Shown here in pieces: positions 1 to 5,814 of a DNA stretch of 7,545 nt. The position numbers were made by a program, and so were the translations under genes. Every line of letters starts with the position of its first letter. The stretch's first letter is position 1. A model generated the notes under the pieces. The model made no database searches and had not been told where the DNA came from. It saw only the letters and a program-made list of their open reading frames with translations. Where the stretch lies: NCBI GenBank assembly GCA_002254765.1, contig NJDV01000087.1, positions 1 through 7,545 on the forward strand. The letters run 5' to 3'. The DNA comes from Thermoplasmatales archaeon ex4484_36. Its GTDB lineage: Archaea > Thermoplasmatota > Penumbrarchaeia > Penumbrarchaeales > EX4484-36.

Positions 1-491
1 AGTGAGAAGGGCTGCCCGAGCCTGCAGTACTCCTCTGTGACATCCAAAGGCAGGTGACCTACCCCATAGAATCGTATCTTTCCCTCCTCCACCAGCTCCT
101 CCAAGGCCTGGACCGTCTCCTCCACCGGTGTGGTGGGATCGTGAAAGTGTACCTGATAGAGGTCAATATAGTCTGTCTGGAGTCTCTTAAGACTCTCCTC
201 GCAGGCCTCTTTAACGTATTGGCGGGAGAGGTTCGGCTTTATGCCCCTCTTAACTCCCACCTTCGTGGCTATGTGGATCTCCTCGCGGAAGGGCTTCAGA
301 AGCTCTCCCAGAATCCTTTCAGCGTCACCGTATGCCTCCGCTGTATCAAAGAAGTTCACTCCCAGCTCATGGGCCCTGTGGATCATCCGTCCAAATTCCT
401 TCAGGTCCTTCTTACCATAGACCCCACTTAAAGAGTACGTTCCAATACCGATCTCGGATATCTTCAAACCTCTATGCTTGCGGTACTTCAT
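1..491 (-). CDS. Aldo/keto reductase, N-terminal half (cut by window edge)
   Basis: This is an NAD(P)H-dependent aldo/keto reductase, a cytosolic TIM-barrel enzyme that reduces aldehydes or ketones. I translated 163 codons from the ATG at 491-489 to the left edge; full family members are about 300 residues, so roughly the C-terminal half is missing. The family's catalytic tetrad is visible: Asp49 and Tyr54 in FFDTAEAYG, Lys77 in ATKVG, and His115 in DLYQVHFHD. The N-terminal LKISEIGIGTYSLSG is the usual first strand of the barrel. An AGGAG ribosome binding site lies about 9 bases before the ATG and supports this start. The gene sits 84 bases downstream of the propeller-FN3 gene on the same strand, so it could be read through from it. 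The substrate cannot be told, because the C-terminal cofactor and substrate loops are outside the window. Confidence 0.93.
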   Translation of the reverse strand, partial: MKYRKHRGLKISEIGIGTYSLSGVYGKKDLKEFGRMIHRAHELGVNFFDTAEAYGDAERILGELLKPFREEIHIATKVGVKRGIKPNLSRQYVKEACEESLKRLQTDYIDLYQVHFHDPTTPVEETVQALEELVEEGKIRFYGVGHLPLDVTEEYCRLGQPFS

Positions 492-575
492 GAATATCTT
501 CTCCTGAAATCCAGCCCCCCCAGGGGTCTGTGCCCTGAGAGAAACCACGCACCTAGGGAGAAGAGAGAGGCTCCC

Positions 576-2294
576 TCAGCAAGGGCACCGGAAGAAAGGG
601 CCCCTCAGGTGTGCACCCCCCGGGGTTTTTTGTGACATGTCGGATGGCATAGCTTCGGGAGTAGCGCTCGCCTTGGTAGAAAAGGGACCCTCACCCACAT
701 CATTTACCGCAGTGACGGAATAGTAATACTTCTGGCCATTGACGACGGTAGTGTCGTTGTAGTAGTATACGTCCTCCACTACGGCTAAAAGCGTCTCATT
801 AGTACTGGATGTCCTTCTGTAAATTCTATAACCCGTCACAGGCGAACCTCCGTCATTCTCCGGTGGATCCCAGCTAAGATTCACATAACCATCCCCAGAC
901 GTCGCTCGTAAATTTCGTGGGGCGGATGGCACAGAAAGCGGTGTAGCGCTGACCTCCGTGGAGTTTGGTCCCTCCCCAGCATCGTTTACCGCCGTCACAT
1001 AATAGTAGTAGGTCTCGCCATTTATCACGGAGGTATCTGTGTAACAAAGAACATTACTAACGGTGGCGAGATAGGCCTCATACCCGCTGATATTACCTCT
1101 ATATATCACATATTTGATTACAGGAGAACCACCATCATCTTCTGGCGGATCCCAGCTAAGATTCACATAACCATCCCCAGAAATGGCCTGGAGATTAACC
1201 GGAGCAGTTGGAACTGTTATTGGCGTTGCCCTGACCTCGTTTGAGGCAGGGCTTTCTCCGAGCCTGTTTGCGGCAGTAACGAAATAAGAATATGTCCGAC
1301 CATTGGTGACATTGGTGTCGTTATAGTAAAGTTTTTTACCTACGGACACAAGGAATGCTTCATCACCGCTACTGTTGCTTTTATATATCCTGTATTCCGT
1401 TATAGGGGAGCCGCCGTCGTCCTCAGGGGGCTCCCAGCTAAGATTCACATAGCCATCTCCGGTGGTGGCCTGAAGGTTTCGAGGTGGTGAGGGAAGAGTT
1501 ACATGCCCTAATGCAAAAAGGGCTCCAGACCCTGAACCAATATAGACCGTTCCATCGGGACCAATAGCCGGTGAGGAACTGCTTATCATGTCCCCCGTCG
1601 AATATTTCCATTTCAGTGTGCCATTAGGATTGACAGCATATATTTGGGTATCCAATGACCCAATGTATACCGTGCCCTCAGCTCCCACTGCAGGTGAGGA
1701 TAGCATAATGTTCATTCTTGCTTTGTATTTCCATTTGAGAGTACCATCCGGATTTAAAGCGTAAAGATAAGTGTCCTGCGAGCCCACATATATTGTTCCA
1801 TCAGGGCCTATTGCAGGAGATGATAGCGGGGAGCTTATCATATTATCCGTTTTATACCTCCACTTCAGCGTCCCATTGGGATACAAGGCATATATATACC
1901 CATCGTAAGATCCGAAATATATTGTTCCATCGCTATCTATAGCCGGGGATGAGCTGACAGTCCCTCCTGTCTTATATCTCCACCGGAGGGTACCGTCGGG
2001 GTATAACGCATAAAGATACGTGTCCGCCGAGCCGAAATATATTGTTCCATCCATGCCAATAACTGGCGAGGATAATATCTTATCCCCAGTCTGATAACTC
2101 CATTTGAGCATTCCATCATTACTGCTTGTATCATATTGGCTAAGCCCTGTATTCCTTATGTTTCCATGAAAGCATGGCCATGGGCTTTCTGCAATTCCCG
2201 CAGCACTGGTGTCCTCCGCGGCAAAGTTGAGCAACAATATCGTTCCGTTCACTAACACCAGCCCGATTAATACCAAACAGGTTATTCTCTTCAT
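576..2294 (-). CDS. Secreted PQQ-type beta-propeller protein with three FN3 domains
   Basis: This is a 572-residue exported protein of unknown specific role, probably for binding or adhesion at the cell surface. Residues 1 to about 32 form a signal peptide: KR, then a hydrophobic stretch, then small residues. Residues 38-263 hold five propeller repeats of the form SSPAIGPDGTIYxGSxDxYLYAL followed by DGTLKWxYKT. The conserved D/E-G-T motif begins at residues 82, 122, 165, 206 and 248. The entry motif WPCFHGNIRNTGLS is typical of PQQ/quinoprotein-like propellers. Three fibronectin type III domains follow at about 268-358, 363-452 and 455-546. Each carries GDGYVNLSW[D/E]PPE[D/N]DGGSP, spaced exactly 94 residues apart. 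Many N-x-S/T sequons suggest N-glycosylation. No catalytic domain, transmembrane anchor or sorting motif is visible; the tail ends in the odd string GPFFRCPC. The start is supported by GGGGTGAG just upstream. The gene is more A+T-rich than its neighbours, which may reflect transfer or a relaxed surface protein. Enzymatic PQQ binding is unlikely, since this repeat type is mostly structural. Confidence 0.9.
   Translation of the reverse strand: MKRITCLVLIGLVLVNGTILLLNFAAEDTSAAGIAESPWPCFHGNIRNTGLSQYDTSSNDGMLKWSYQTGDKILSSPVIGMDGTIYFGSADTYLYALYPDGTLRWRYKTGGTVSSSPAIDSDGTIYFGSYDGYIYALYPNGTLKWRYKTDNMISSPLSSPAIGPDGTIYVGSQDTYLYALNPDGTLKWKYKARMNIMLSSPAVGAEGTVYIGSLDTQIYAVNPNGTLKWKYSTGDMISSSSPAIGPDGTVYIGSGSGALFALGHVTLPSPPRNLQATTGDGYVNLSWEPPEDDGGSPITEYRIYKSNSSGDEAFLVSVGKKLYYNDTNVTNGRTYSYFVTAANRLGESPASNEVRATPITVPTAPVNLQAISGDGYVNLSWDPPEDDGGSPVIKYVIYRGNISGYEAYLATVSNVLCYTDTSVINGETYYYYVTAVNDAGEGPNSTEVSATPLSVPSAPRNLRATSGDGYVNLSWDPPENDGGSPVTGYRIYRRTSSTNETLLAVVEDVYYYNDTTVVNGQKYYYSVTAVNDVGEGPFSTKASATPEAMPSDMSQKTPGGAHLRGPFFRCPC
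865..1467 (-). repeat. FN3-encoding DNA repeats, 282-base period
   Basis: The stretch encoding GDGYVNLSWDPP recurs at 865-899, 1147-1181 and 1429-1463, exactly 282 bases apart each time. The first two copies are identical over 35 bases. The third has the same core (cccagctaagattcacata) with a few changes on either side. Identity at the DNA level in otherwise diverged domains suggests recent duplication or gene conversion between the second and third FN3 domains. Confidence 0.85.
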
Positions 2295-2455
2295 TTTTTC
2301 TCACCCCTTTTTATCTCTCTCAAACTGGTTTGGTTCAAAGGCCCACCCCTTCCCCCAGCCCGTTATCCTGATTCTATCGACGCCTCAAAAGAACCCCTTT
2401 TCACGGGAACACCACTTAGAGGCTAGGGAAGATGAAAGACACTCTCCTCAGCCGG

Positions 2456-2477
2456 GGGGTGGTCTCCTTTACACCCC
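2456..2477 (-). terminator. Possible hairpin just after the small gene
   Basis: GGGGTG at 2456-2461 can pair with CACCCC at 2472-2477 around a 10-base loop, directly past the stop codon of the 81/89-residue gene. No strong T-run follows on the minus strand, so a terminator role is only a guess. The rest of the 184-base gap 2295-2478 holds the ribosome binding site of the propeller gene but no TATA box I can defend. Confidence 0.25.
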
Positions 2478-2478
2478 T

Positions 2479-2724
2479 TCAGAACCCCCAGCTGTACCCC
2501 TTCCTCAGCTCTTTTATCTCTCCCGTCCGAATGTCCACGCTCAGCTGTGCGGTGGAGGGCATCTCAATGGCACCATCTCTCTCTTTAAACTCCACATTGA
2601 CCCTCCAGACCTCTTCCTCCTGCTTGGCGAAGGTTATCTTAAACTCCTCCACACCGAATACGTTCTTTAAGTGCTCACCCACCCTCTTCTTGATCTCCTC
2701 AAAATTCAGTTTTCTCACCCTCAC
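2479..2724 (-). CDS. Small unrecognised acidic/basic protein, 81 residues (89 from the upstream ATG)
   Basis: I do not firmly recognise this gene. The protein reads as an N-terminal helix (FEEIKKRVGEHLKNVFG) followed by alternating strands: FKITFAKQEEEVWRVNVEFKE, then AQLSVDIRTGEIKELRKG. The pattern W-x-V-x-V-E-F/x-E-R, then a strand with D-x-x-T/D-G-E-[IL], resembles the strand layout of GvpO-type or PepSY-type small domains. That likeness is loose and gives no function. Two starts are possible. The ATG at 2748-2746 has no ribosome binding site. The GTG at 2724-2722, codon 9 of the longer frame, is preceded by AGGTGGTGA with a 5-base gap, one mismatch from the archaeal consensus, so I prefer it. 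There is no signal peptide or membrane segment. It stands alone, 212 bases past trmO, with its own likely promoter. It is a credible real gene because its composition is protein-like and it is cleanly spaced. Confidence 0.68.
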   Translation of the reverse strand: MRVRKLNFEEIKKRVGEHLKNVFGVEEFKITFAKQEEEVWRVNVEFKERDGAIEMPSTAQLSVDIRTGEIKELRKGYSWGF

Positions 2725-2729
2725 GGGGG

Positions 2730-2738
2730 TCACCACCT
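2730..2738 (-). promoter_or_regulatory. Ribosome binding site that decides the small gene's start
   Basis: AGGTGGTGA on the minus strand lies inside the longer reading frame, 5 bases before the GTG at 2724. This favours the shorter 81-residue product over the ATG at 2748, which lacks such a site. Confidence 0.6.
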
Positions 2739-2788
2739 GAAGTGGCATATCTTTTCATGGACAAAAACCTTCTGGTCATCCTATGTCC

Positions 2789-2803
2789 AGAGGATATATC
2801 CTA
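2789..2803 (-). promoter_or_regulatory. Putative TATA box of the small gene, inside a 12-base palindrome
   Basis: AGGATATATCCT at 2791-2802 is a perfect palindrome containing GATATAT. It lies about 48 bases before the ATG and 72 before the preferred GTG. A transcription start 25-27 bases downstream would leave a leader of about 45 bases to the GTG, room enough for the ribosome binding site. The perfect symmetry could equally make it an operator overlapping the TATA box. The 2749-2960 gap shows no other clear element besides this and a weak 7-bp GCCCGGG/CCCGGGC inverted repeat near 2827-2876. Confidence 0.4.
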
Positions 2804-2960
2804 AAGGTGGATACTAACCTCTGCCCTGCCCGGGGGCTCTTATCACTGCTTAAAAGCTCAATTCGCACACCCGGGCTGCTGGGGTCTCTCCACTGCCCCC
2901 TTTGTTTTCCCCTTATCTGCGGAATATGGTATTGACCTAATAAACTCATCGCCCGCGGGA

Positions 2961-3431
2961 TCAATCGGCCCTAGCATCTTCCACCCTCTCCGCCCTCCCC
3001 GAGAGCCATCCCCTCTTCACCTCCTCCCTCCGGTCAAACTCCGGCACATAGGGCTTTATATCCAGAAGTGGTGTGCCGTCAACAATGTCCACATCCTCCA
3101 CGTGAAGCACCTTCCCCTCTATCTTAAGCAGCCTTACGACGGAGAGCCCTATGGGGTTCGGACGGGTCGGTGCCCTTGTGGCGAAGACCCCACGGAGGGC
3201 ATCATCCATGTAGGGCTTCAGCTGAAGTGGGCTCCCCCGGGAGAGGTGGAAGTGGTAGAGGAGGATTATGTGTGAGAAGCCCTCCAGGTCTTTAAGCCCC
3301 GGGGCGTACTCTTCCTTCAGATGAACGGTGCCCTTAACACCCCTGGCACCCGCCGGCTGTATGGGCATCCCCCGGGGCGAGGTGAAGGGGGAGTGTATCA
3401 CACCTATCACTTTATATCTGATCTCTTTCAT
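2961..3431 (-). CDS. trmO: TrmO-type tRNA (t6A37) N6-methyltransferase
   Basis: This 156-residue protein belongs to the TrmO/TsaA (YaeB, VirR-like) family. In bacteria TrmO methylates N6-threonylcarbamoyladenosine at position 37 of tRNA reading ACN codons, using S-adenosylmethionine; the archaeal members are assigned by similarity. The signature blocks are all present: IGVIHSPF (9-16), LEGFSHIILLYHFH (49-62), the SAM-binding RGVFATRAPTRPNPIG (80-95), and DIVDGTPLLDIKPYVPEFD (115-133). The length is normal for an archaeal member without the longer bacterial C-terminal extension. The ATG overlaps the stop of the upstream hydrolase as ATGA, and a strong GGAGGTGG ribosome binding site lies in the end of that gene, so translation is probably coupled. 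It is the last gene of the operon. Nothing appears truncated. Confidence 0.94.
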   Translation of the reverse strand: MKEIRYKVIGVIHSPFTSPRGMPIQPAGARGVKGTVHLKEEYAPGLKDLEGFSHIILLYHFHLSRGSPLQLKPYMDDALRGVFATRAPTRPNPIGLSVVRLLKIEGKVLHVEDVDIVDGTPLLDIKPYVPEFDRREEVKRGWLSGRAERVEDARAD

Positions 3432-4270
3432 GCGCCACCTCCAAAGAGCCTCTTCCTGTTCGCCTCAAGCATATTCAGGGGCTTCCCCAGATACTCTGCG
3501 AAGGTCTTCACCCTCCCGCTCTCCCAGACACTTTCGCTCCTCTCCCTGTACTTCAGGTCCCTCAGCAGGTGGTGGTCCAGTATGATCTCAGCGTCTGTAT
3601 CCTTAAGGATCCTCCTCAGGTTCTCATTGGCCCTCTTCAGGTTCCTGGCGCTGAACTTCCAGCCCAGGAAGTAGGTGGGAGCGCCGTCCACTATCAGAAG
3701 GTCGGGCCCCATCTCCACAAGGAGGCGGGCGCTCTCCTCAACCACAGGCCCCTGCACGTCGGAGGAGTGCACAAGGGTGAAACCCTCCTCCTCAACCCTG
3801 GTGGCTAGAACGTAGCCGAGCCTTGTCCCCTCCGGCCCGTGGGGGAGGGGTGGGGAGAAGGAGAGCCTGGTGCTGCCGAAGGTGAAGCTCCTTCCGTCTG
3901 CCACCGATATCTTCGCCCTCTCCCTGTGCCGCTGAAGGAAGTAGCTCGCCCTCTCCTTCTGGCTCGCGTTGATTCTCTCTTCAGGGTCCTTGATGAACAC
4001 CTCCTTCCCCTCCCAGAACTCCTCATCGGGGTCGTAGTGGTCGTAGTGGTAGTGTGATATGACAAGAGCGTCGCACCCCTCCGCGATACGCCTGATCTCC
4101 TCTTTGTACCTTGCCAGGGCCTCCCACTCCTCCCTCGCCGGGGGGAGCCCATACCTCCTGGGCCCCAAAGCCGCCCCCGGGTCTATGAGCAGCCTGAGGT
4201 CGCCTGTCTCCACATAAACGCAGAGGGAGCGCACTCCCAGAGAATCGGAACAGATGGGCACAACCTTCAT
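3428..4270 (-). CDS. UPF0282 family metallo-beta-lactamase-fold hydrolase
   Basis: This is a 280-residue predicted metal-dependent hydrolase of the archaeal UPF0282 family (COG2248); its substrate is unknown. The fold's zinc-binding motif is present as SHYHYDHYD, giving His73, His75, Asp77 and His78. Further likely ligands are His144 (LPHGPEG), Asp171 in HSSDVQGP, and His233/His234 in LDHHLLRD. The N-terminal LGVRSLCVYVETGDLRLLIDPGAALGPRRYGLPP is characteristic of the family, and the length (about 280-310) fits. No signal peptide is seen, so it is cytosolic. It starts 2 bases after the stop of the dehydrogenase/peroxiredoxin gene and overlaps trmO by 4 bases, so it is firmly within this operon. 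A GGGGG stretch about 7 bases before the ATG may act as a weak ribosome binding site. The context (redox plus tRNA modification) gives no clear hint to the substrate. Confidence 0.93.
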   Translation of the reverse strand: MKVVPICSDSLGVRSLCVYVETGDLRLLIDPGAALGPRRYGLPPAREEWEALARYKEEIRRIAEGCDALVISHYHYDHYDPDEEFWEGKEVFIKDPEERINASQKERASYFLQRHRERAKISVADGRSFTFGSTRLSFSPPLPHGPEGTRLGYVLATRVEEEGFTLVHSSDVQGPVVEESARLLVEMGPDLLIVDGAPTYFLGWKFSARNLKRANENLRRILKDTDAEIILDHHLLRDLKYRERSESVWESGRVKTFAEYLGKPLNMLEANRKRLFGGGA

Positions 4271-4272
4271 AC

Positions 4273-4728
4273 TTAATCCCCCGAGAGGAACTCCAGGATC
4301 TCCTCTAAGTCAGGGACCTGGGAGAGGGGGTAGACCTTCTTGAAGACCACCTTGCCCTCCTCATCCACAATTATGTTAGCCCTCTCCGATATCCCCTCCT
4401 CCTCCCTGAAGACTCCCAGCATCTTGGCCACGCCGCCGTGGGGCCAGAAGTCAGAGAGCAGTCTTGTCCTCTCAATCCCCAGCGACTCCGCCCACGCCTT
4501 TTTGGTGAATGTGGAGTCCACGCTTACACCCACCGCCACGGTGTTCAGCCTCTCAAACCTTTCGCTGTTCTCCTCCAGGCTCTTCATCTGCTTGGCGCAG
4601 ACGGGTGTCCACGCAAGCGGGTGGAAGGAGAGGAGCACCCTCTTCCCTCTCTGTTCTGAGAGCCTGAAATCCTTCCTGTCCTGGTCCCTAAGCACGAACT
4701 CCTCTATTTGAACCTCAACCCCTACCAT
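4273..4728 (-). other. Peroxiredoxin domain with its own possible start (Met180)
   Basis: An ATG at 4728-4726 opens MVGVEVQIEEFVLRDQDRKDF, which matches the usual beginning of a free-standing peroxiredoxin (xVGxxAPDFxLxDQDGK). From here to the stop is 151 residues, the normal size for AhpE-type enzymes. GGAGAGG lies about 8 bases upstream, inside the dehydrogenase sequence. The two units share a frame with no stop between them, so both a fusion product and a free peroxiredoxin are possible. Confidence 0.5.
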
Positions 4729-5265
4729 CTCAAATATCCTCTCCGCATAGCGGTGAAGCATCTCCGGGGCGTAGAGGCCCGGTTCAACCTCCTCCTCCAG
4801 GAGTATCCTTGCAAATGCGGCGCAGGTGAACCCTGTTGTCCTCTCCATCGCTGTAAAGCCCCCCTCAGCCCTCTCAAATATCCTGGCCCGCCGCCTCACC
4901 CCTCCCCCCTCAACCTCCACCTGAAGAATTACAACGTCCCCCCCGTCCCCTTTAAGCGCCTCCTGAAGCAGACAGATTCCCACATCGTAGGGCCTCAGCT
5001 CCCCCTTGACACACCTCTCCCTGCTGAAGAGGCCCAGATCAAGAAGGAACCTCATCTTCTCAGCGTGCCCGGGGTACCTTATGGTCTTCTCCTCCATGTT
5101 GGGCACGTGTGAGAAGGTTCTGAGGAGGGACCTCAGCCCATCTGTGTAGAAGGCCTCTAGTGGCTCCATACCCTCCAGAAGGACCTCCTCCACACCTGAG
5201 AGTGGCTCAACCTGAATAAGCCTCCCATTCCGCACAATCCTGGCCGGCCTGGTGTACTCCTCCAC
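4273..5265 (-). CDS. Saccharopine dehydrogenase C-terminal part fused to AhpE-like peroxiredoxin
   Basis: This 330-residue frame has two parts. Residues 1 to about 175 are the C-terminal part of a saccharopine dehydrogenase-like protein: EEYTRPARIVRNG, then SGVEEVLLEGMEPLEAFYTDGLRSLLRT, then VPNMEEKTIRYPGHAEK. Residues 180-330 are a whole thioredoxin-fold peroxiredoxin, which would reduce peroxides. PLAWTPVC holds the peroxidatic Cys223 with Thr220. LLSDFWPHGGVAKMLGVFREEEGISERANIIVDEEG closely follows the AhpE type, with the conserved Arg295. Cys223 is the only cysteine in this domain, so it should be a 1-Cys enzyme. The GTG at 5265 is merely the first possible start; the true N-terminus of the dehydrogenase lies upstream in another frame (see 5157-5705). 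Met180 (ATG at 4728-4726), with GGAGAGG about 8 bases before it, would yield a complete 151-residue peroxiredoxin by itself. The fusion is read directly from the sequence; whether the cell makes the fused protein is uncertain. Confidence 0.85.
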   Translation of the reverse strand: MEEYTRPARIVRNGRLIQVEPLSGVEEVLLEGMEPLEAFYTDGLRSLLRTFSHVPNMEEKTIRYPGHAEKMRFLLDLGLFSRERCVKGELRPYDVGICLLQEALKGDGGDVVILQVEVEGGGVRRRARIFERAEGGFTAMERTTGFTCAAFARILLEEEVEPGLYAPEMLHRYAERIFEMVGVEVQIEEFVLRDQDRKDFRLSEQRGKRVLLSFHPLAWTPVCAKQMKSLEENSERFERLNTVAVGVSVDSTFTKKAWAESLGIERTRLLSDFWPHGGVAKMLGVFREEEGISERANIIVDEEGKVVFKKVYPLSQVPDLEEILEFLSGD

Positions 5266-5705
5266 CAGCCTCCCACCAGGATCTTTATCCTCTCCACCCT
5301 CTCTATCCCCTCCGCCAGCTCCCCAACGAGAAGGTTGCTCAGCCCCGGGGCCAGCCCTGCATCGAAAATGACCCTTATCCCCGCCTCCCTTACCCTCTCC
5401 TCAAGGGTGAAGGGGTCAAACTCTGTATAGGAGATGTCCACAAGGTCCACCCCCTGCCGAAGAGCAAGGCGGTGGACACCCTCCCCCAGCCTTGCCGGCA
5501 CAGCGGAGATGAGAAGGGATGCCCCCTCAAAGTAGCCCCTTCCCAGTGAGAGCACATCCCCCTCTGCAGCATCAAAGCCCTCTCTTTTTAAGGCCTCCAC
5601 CCTCTTCCCGTTTGGGTCTACCAGCCTGCAGGGGATCCCCCACTCCTTAAGTTTATATGCGGCCGCCCTCCCCTGTCTTCCCCCTCCTGCTATGATCACT
5701 TCCAT
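5157..5705 (-). pseudogene. Saccharopine dehydrogenase-like protein, N-terminal part, frame broken
   Basis: This is the NAD(P)-binding half of a saccharopine dehydrogenase-like oxidoreductase. A Rossmann motif, IIAGGGRQGRAAAYKL (4-19), is followed by the strand-2 acidic residue Asp30 in CRLVDPNG. The family blocks LVDISYTEFDPF (88-99) and DAGLAPGLSNLLVGELAEG (115-133) are clear. After ILVGG (residue 146, near 5268) the frame turns to nonsense (WWRSTPGRPGLCG) and stops at 5157. The expected continuation, GRLVEEYTRPARIVRNG, resumes in another frame at about 5265. Family members carry roughly 15-25 further residues between VGGLP and EEYTRPAR, ending in a WSPE-like motif; these are absent here, so sequence has been lost as well as frame. 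The start has AAGGAGG 8 bases before the ATG. It is the first gene of the operon, under the 5757-5764 TATA box. It is either a real disruption or an assembly error; with no intact substrate domain it should be inactive as a dehydrogenase. Confidence 0.85.
5259..5279. repeat. Imperfect 10/11-base tandem repeat at the frame break
   Basis: On the plus strand CCTCCACCAG (5259-5268) is followed directly by CCTCCCACCAG (5269-5279), differing by one inserted C. The join between the two dehydrogenase frames falls exactly here. On the coding strand GGGAGGC-type sequence encodes both the end of the VGG motif and, in another phase, the GRLVEEY segment. Loss of the DNA between two such short repeats would give the observed structure. 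Confidence 0.75.
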
Positions 5706-5753
5706 GTGTCAGCCTCCTTTTCAATCTTCAAATCCCCTCTTCACTTCGTACAA

Positions 5754-5767
5754 TACTATATATACCC
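5754..5767. promoter_or_regulatory. Shared TATA region between divergent operon and subtilase
   Basis: TATATATA at 5757-5764 is the only strong TATA-like box in the 109-base spacer between the minus-strand operon (ATG at 5705) and the plus-strand protease (ATG at 5815). It lies about 53 bases from the first and 54 from the second, the right distance for either gene with a leader of about 26-30 bases carrying a ribosome binding site. As the box is symmetric, it may serve one or both directions. A second candidate for the plus strand is the T-rich stretch near 5792-5801, but that is too close to the start. Confidence 0.6.
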
Positions 5768-5814
5768 GCCCCCCTCTAGATACCTTGAAAGCTTTTTTTA
5801 AAGGGTGTGAAAAG

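Noticed and set aside
54..431. Plus-strand open frame of 125 codons
   Set aside because: It is antisense to the well-supported aldo/keto reductase frame on the minus strand.
2307..2318. AT-rich GATAAAAA as TATA box for the propeller gene
   Set aside because: It lies only about 20 bases before the ATG, so transcription would begin inside the gene and leave out the GGGGTGAG site.
2827..2876. Inverted repeat GCCCGGG/CCCGGGC as a structured RNA
   Set aside because: The stem is only 7 bp with a loop of about 35 bases, and no C/D-box or other known RNA motif was found.
2776..2964. Open frame of 62 codons on the minus strand, beginning with TTG overlapping the trmO stop
   Set aside because: It has no ribosome binding site, no recognisable protein pattern, and runs through the likely promoter of the next gene.
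3805..4152. Minus-strand frame rich in Arg/Thr, including a run of Thr
   Set aside because: It is an out-of-frame reading of the UPF0282 gene; the Thr run comes from the HYHYDHYD metal-site codons.
5157..5279. Programmed ribosomal frameshift joining the two dehydrogenase halves
   Set aside because: No slippery heptamer is seen at the junction, and a conserved protein segment is missing, which a frameshift would not explain.
5692..5814. In-frame N-terminal extension of the protease to an ATG at 5692
   Set aside because: It would overlap the divergent gene's start and the TATA box, and would bury the clear signal peptide that begins at the ATG at 5815.
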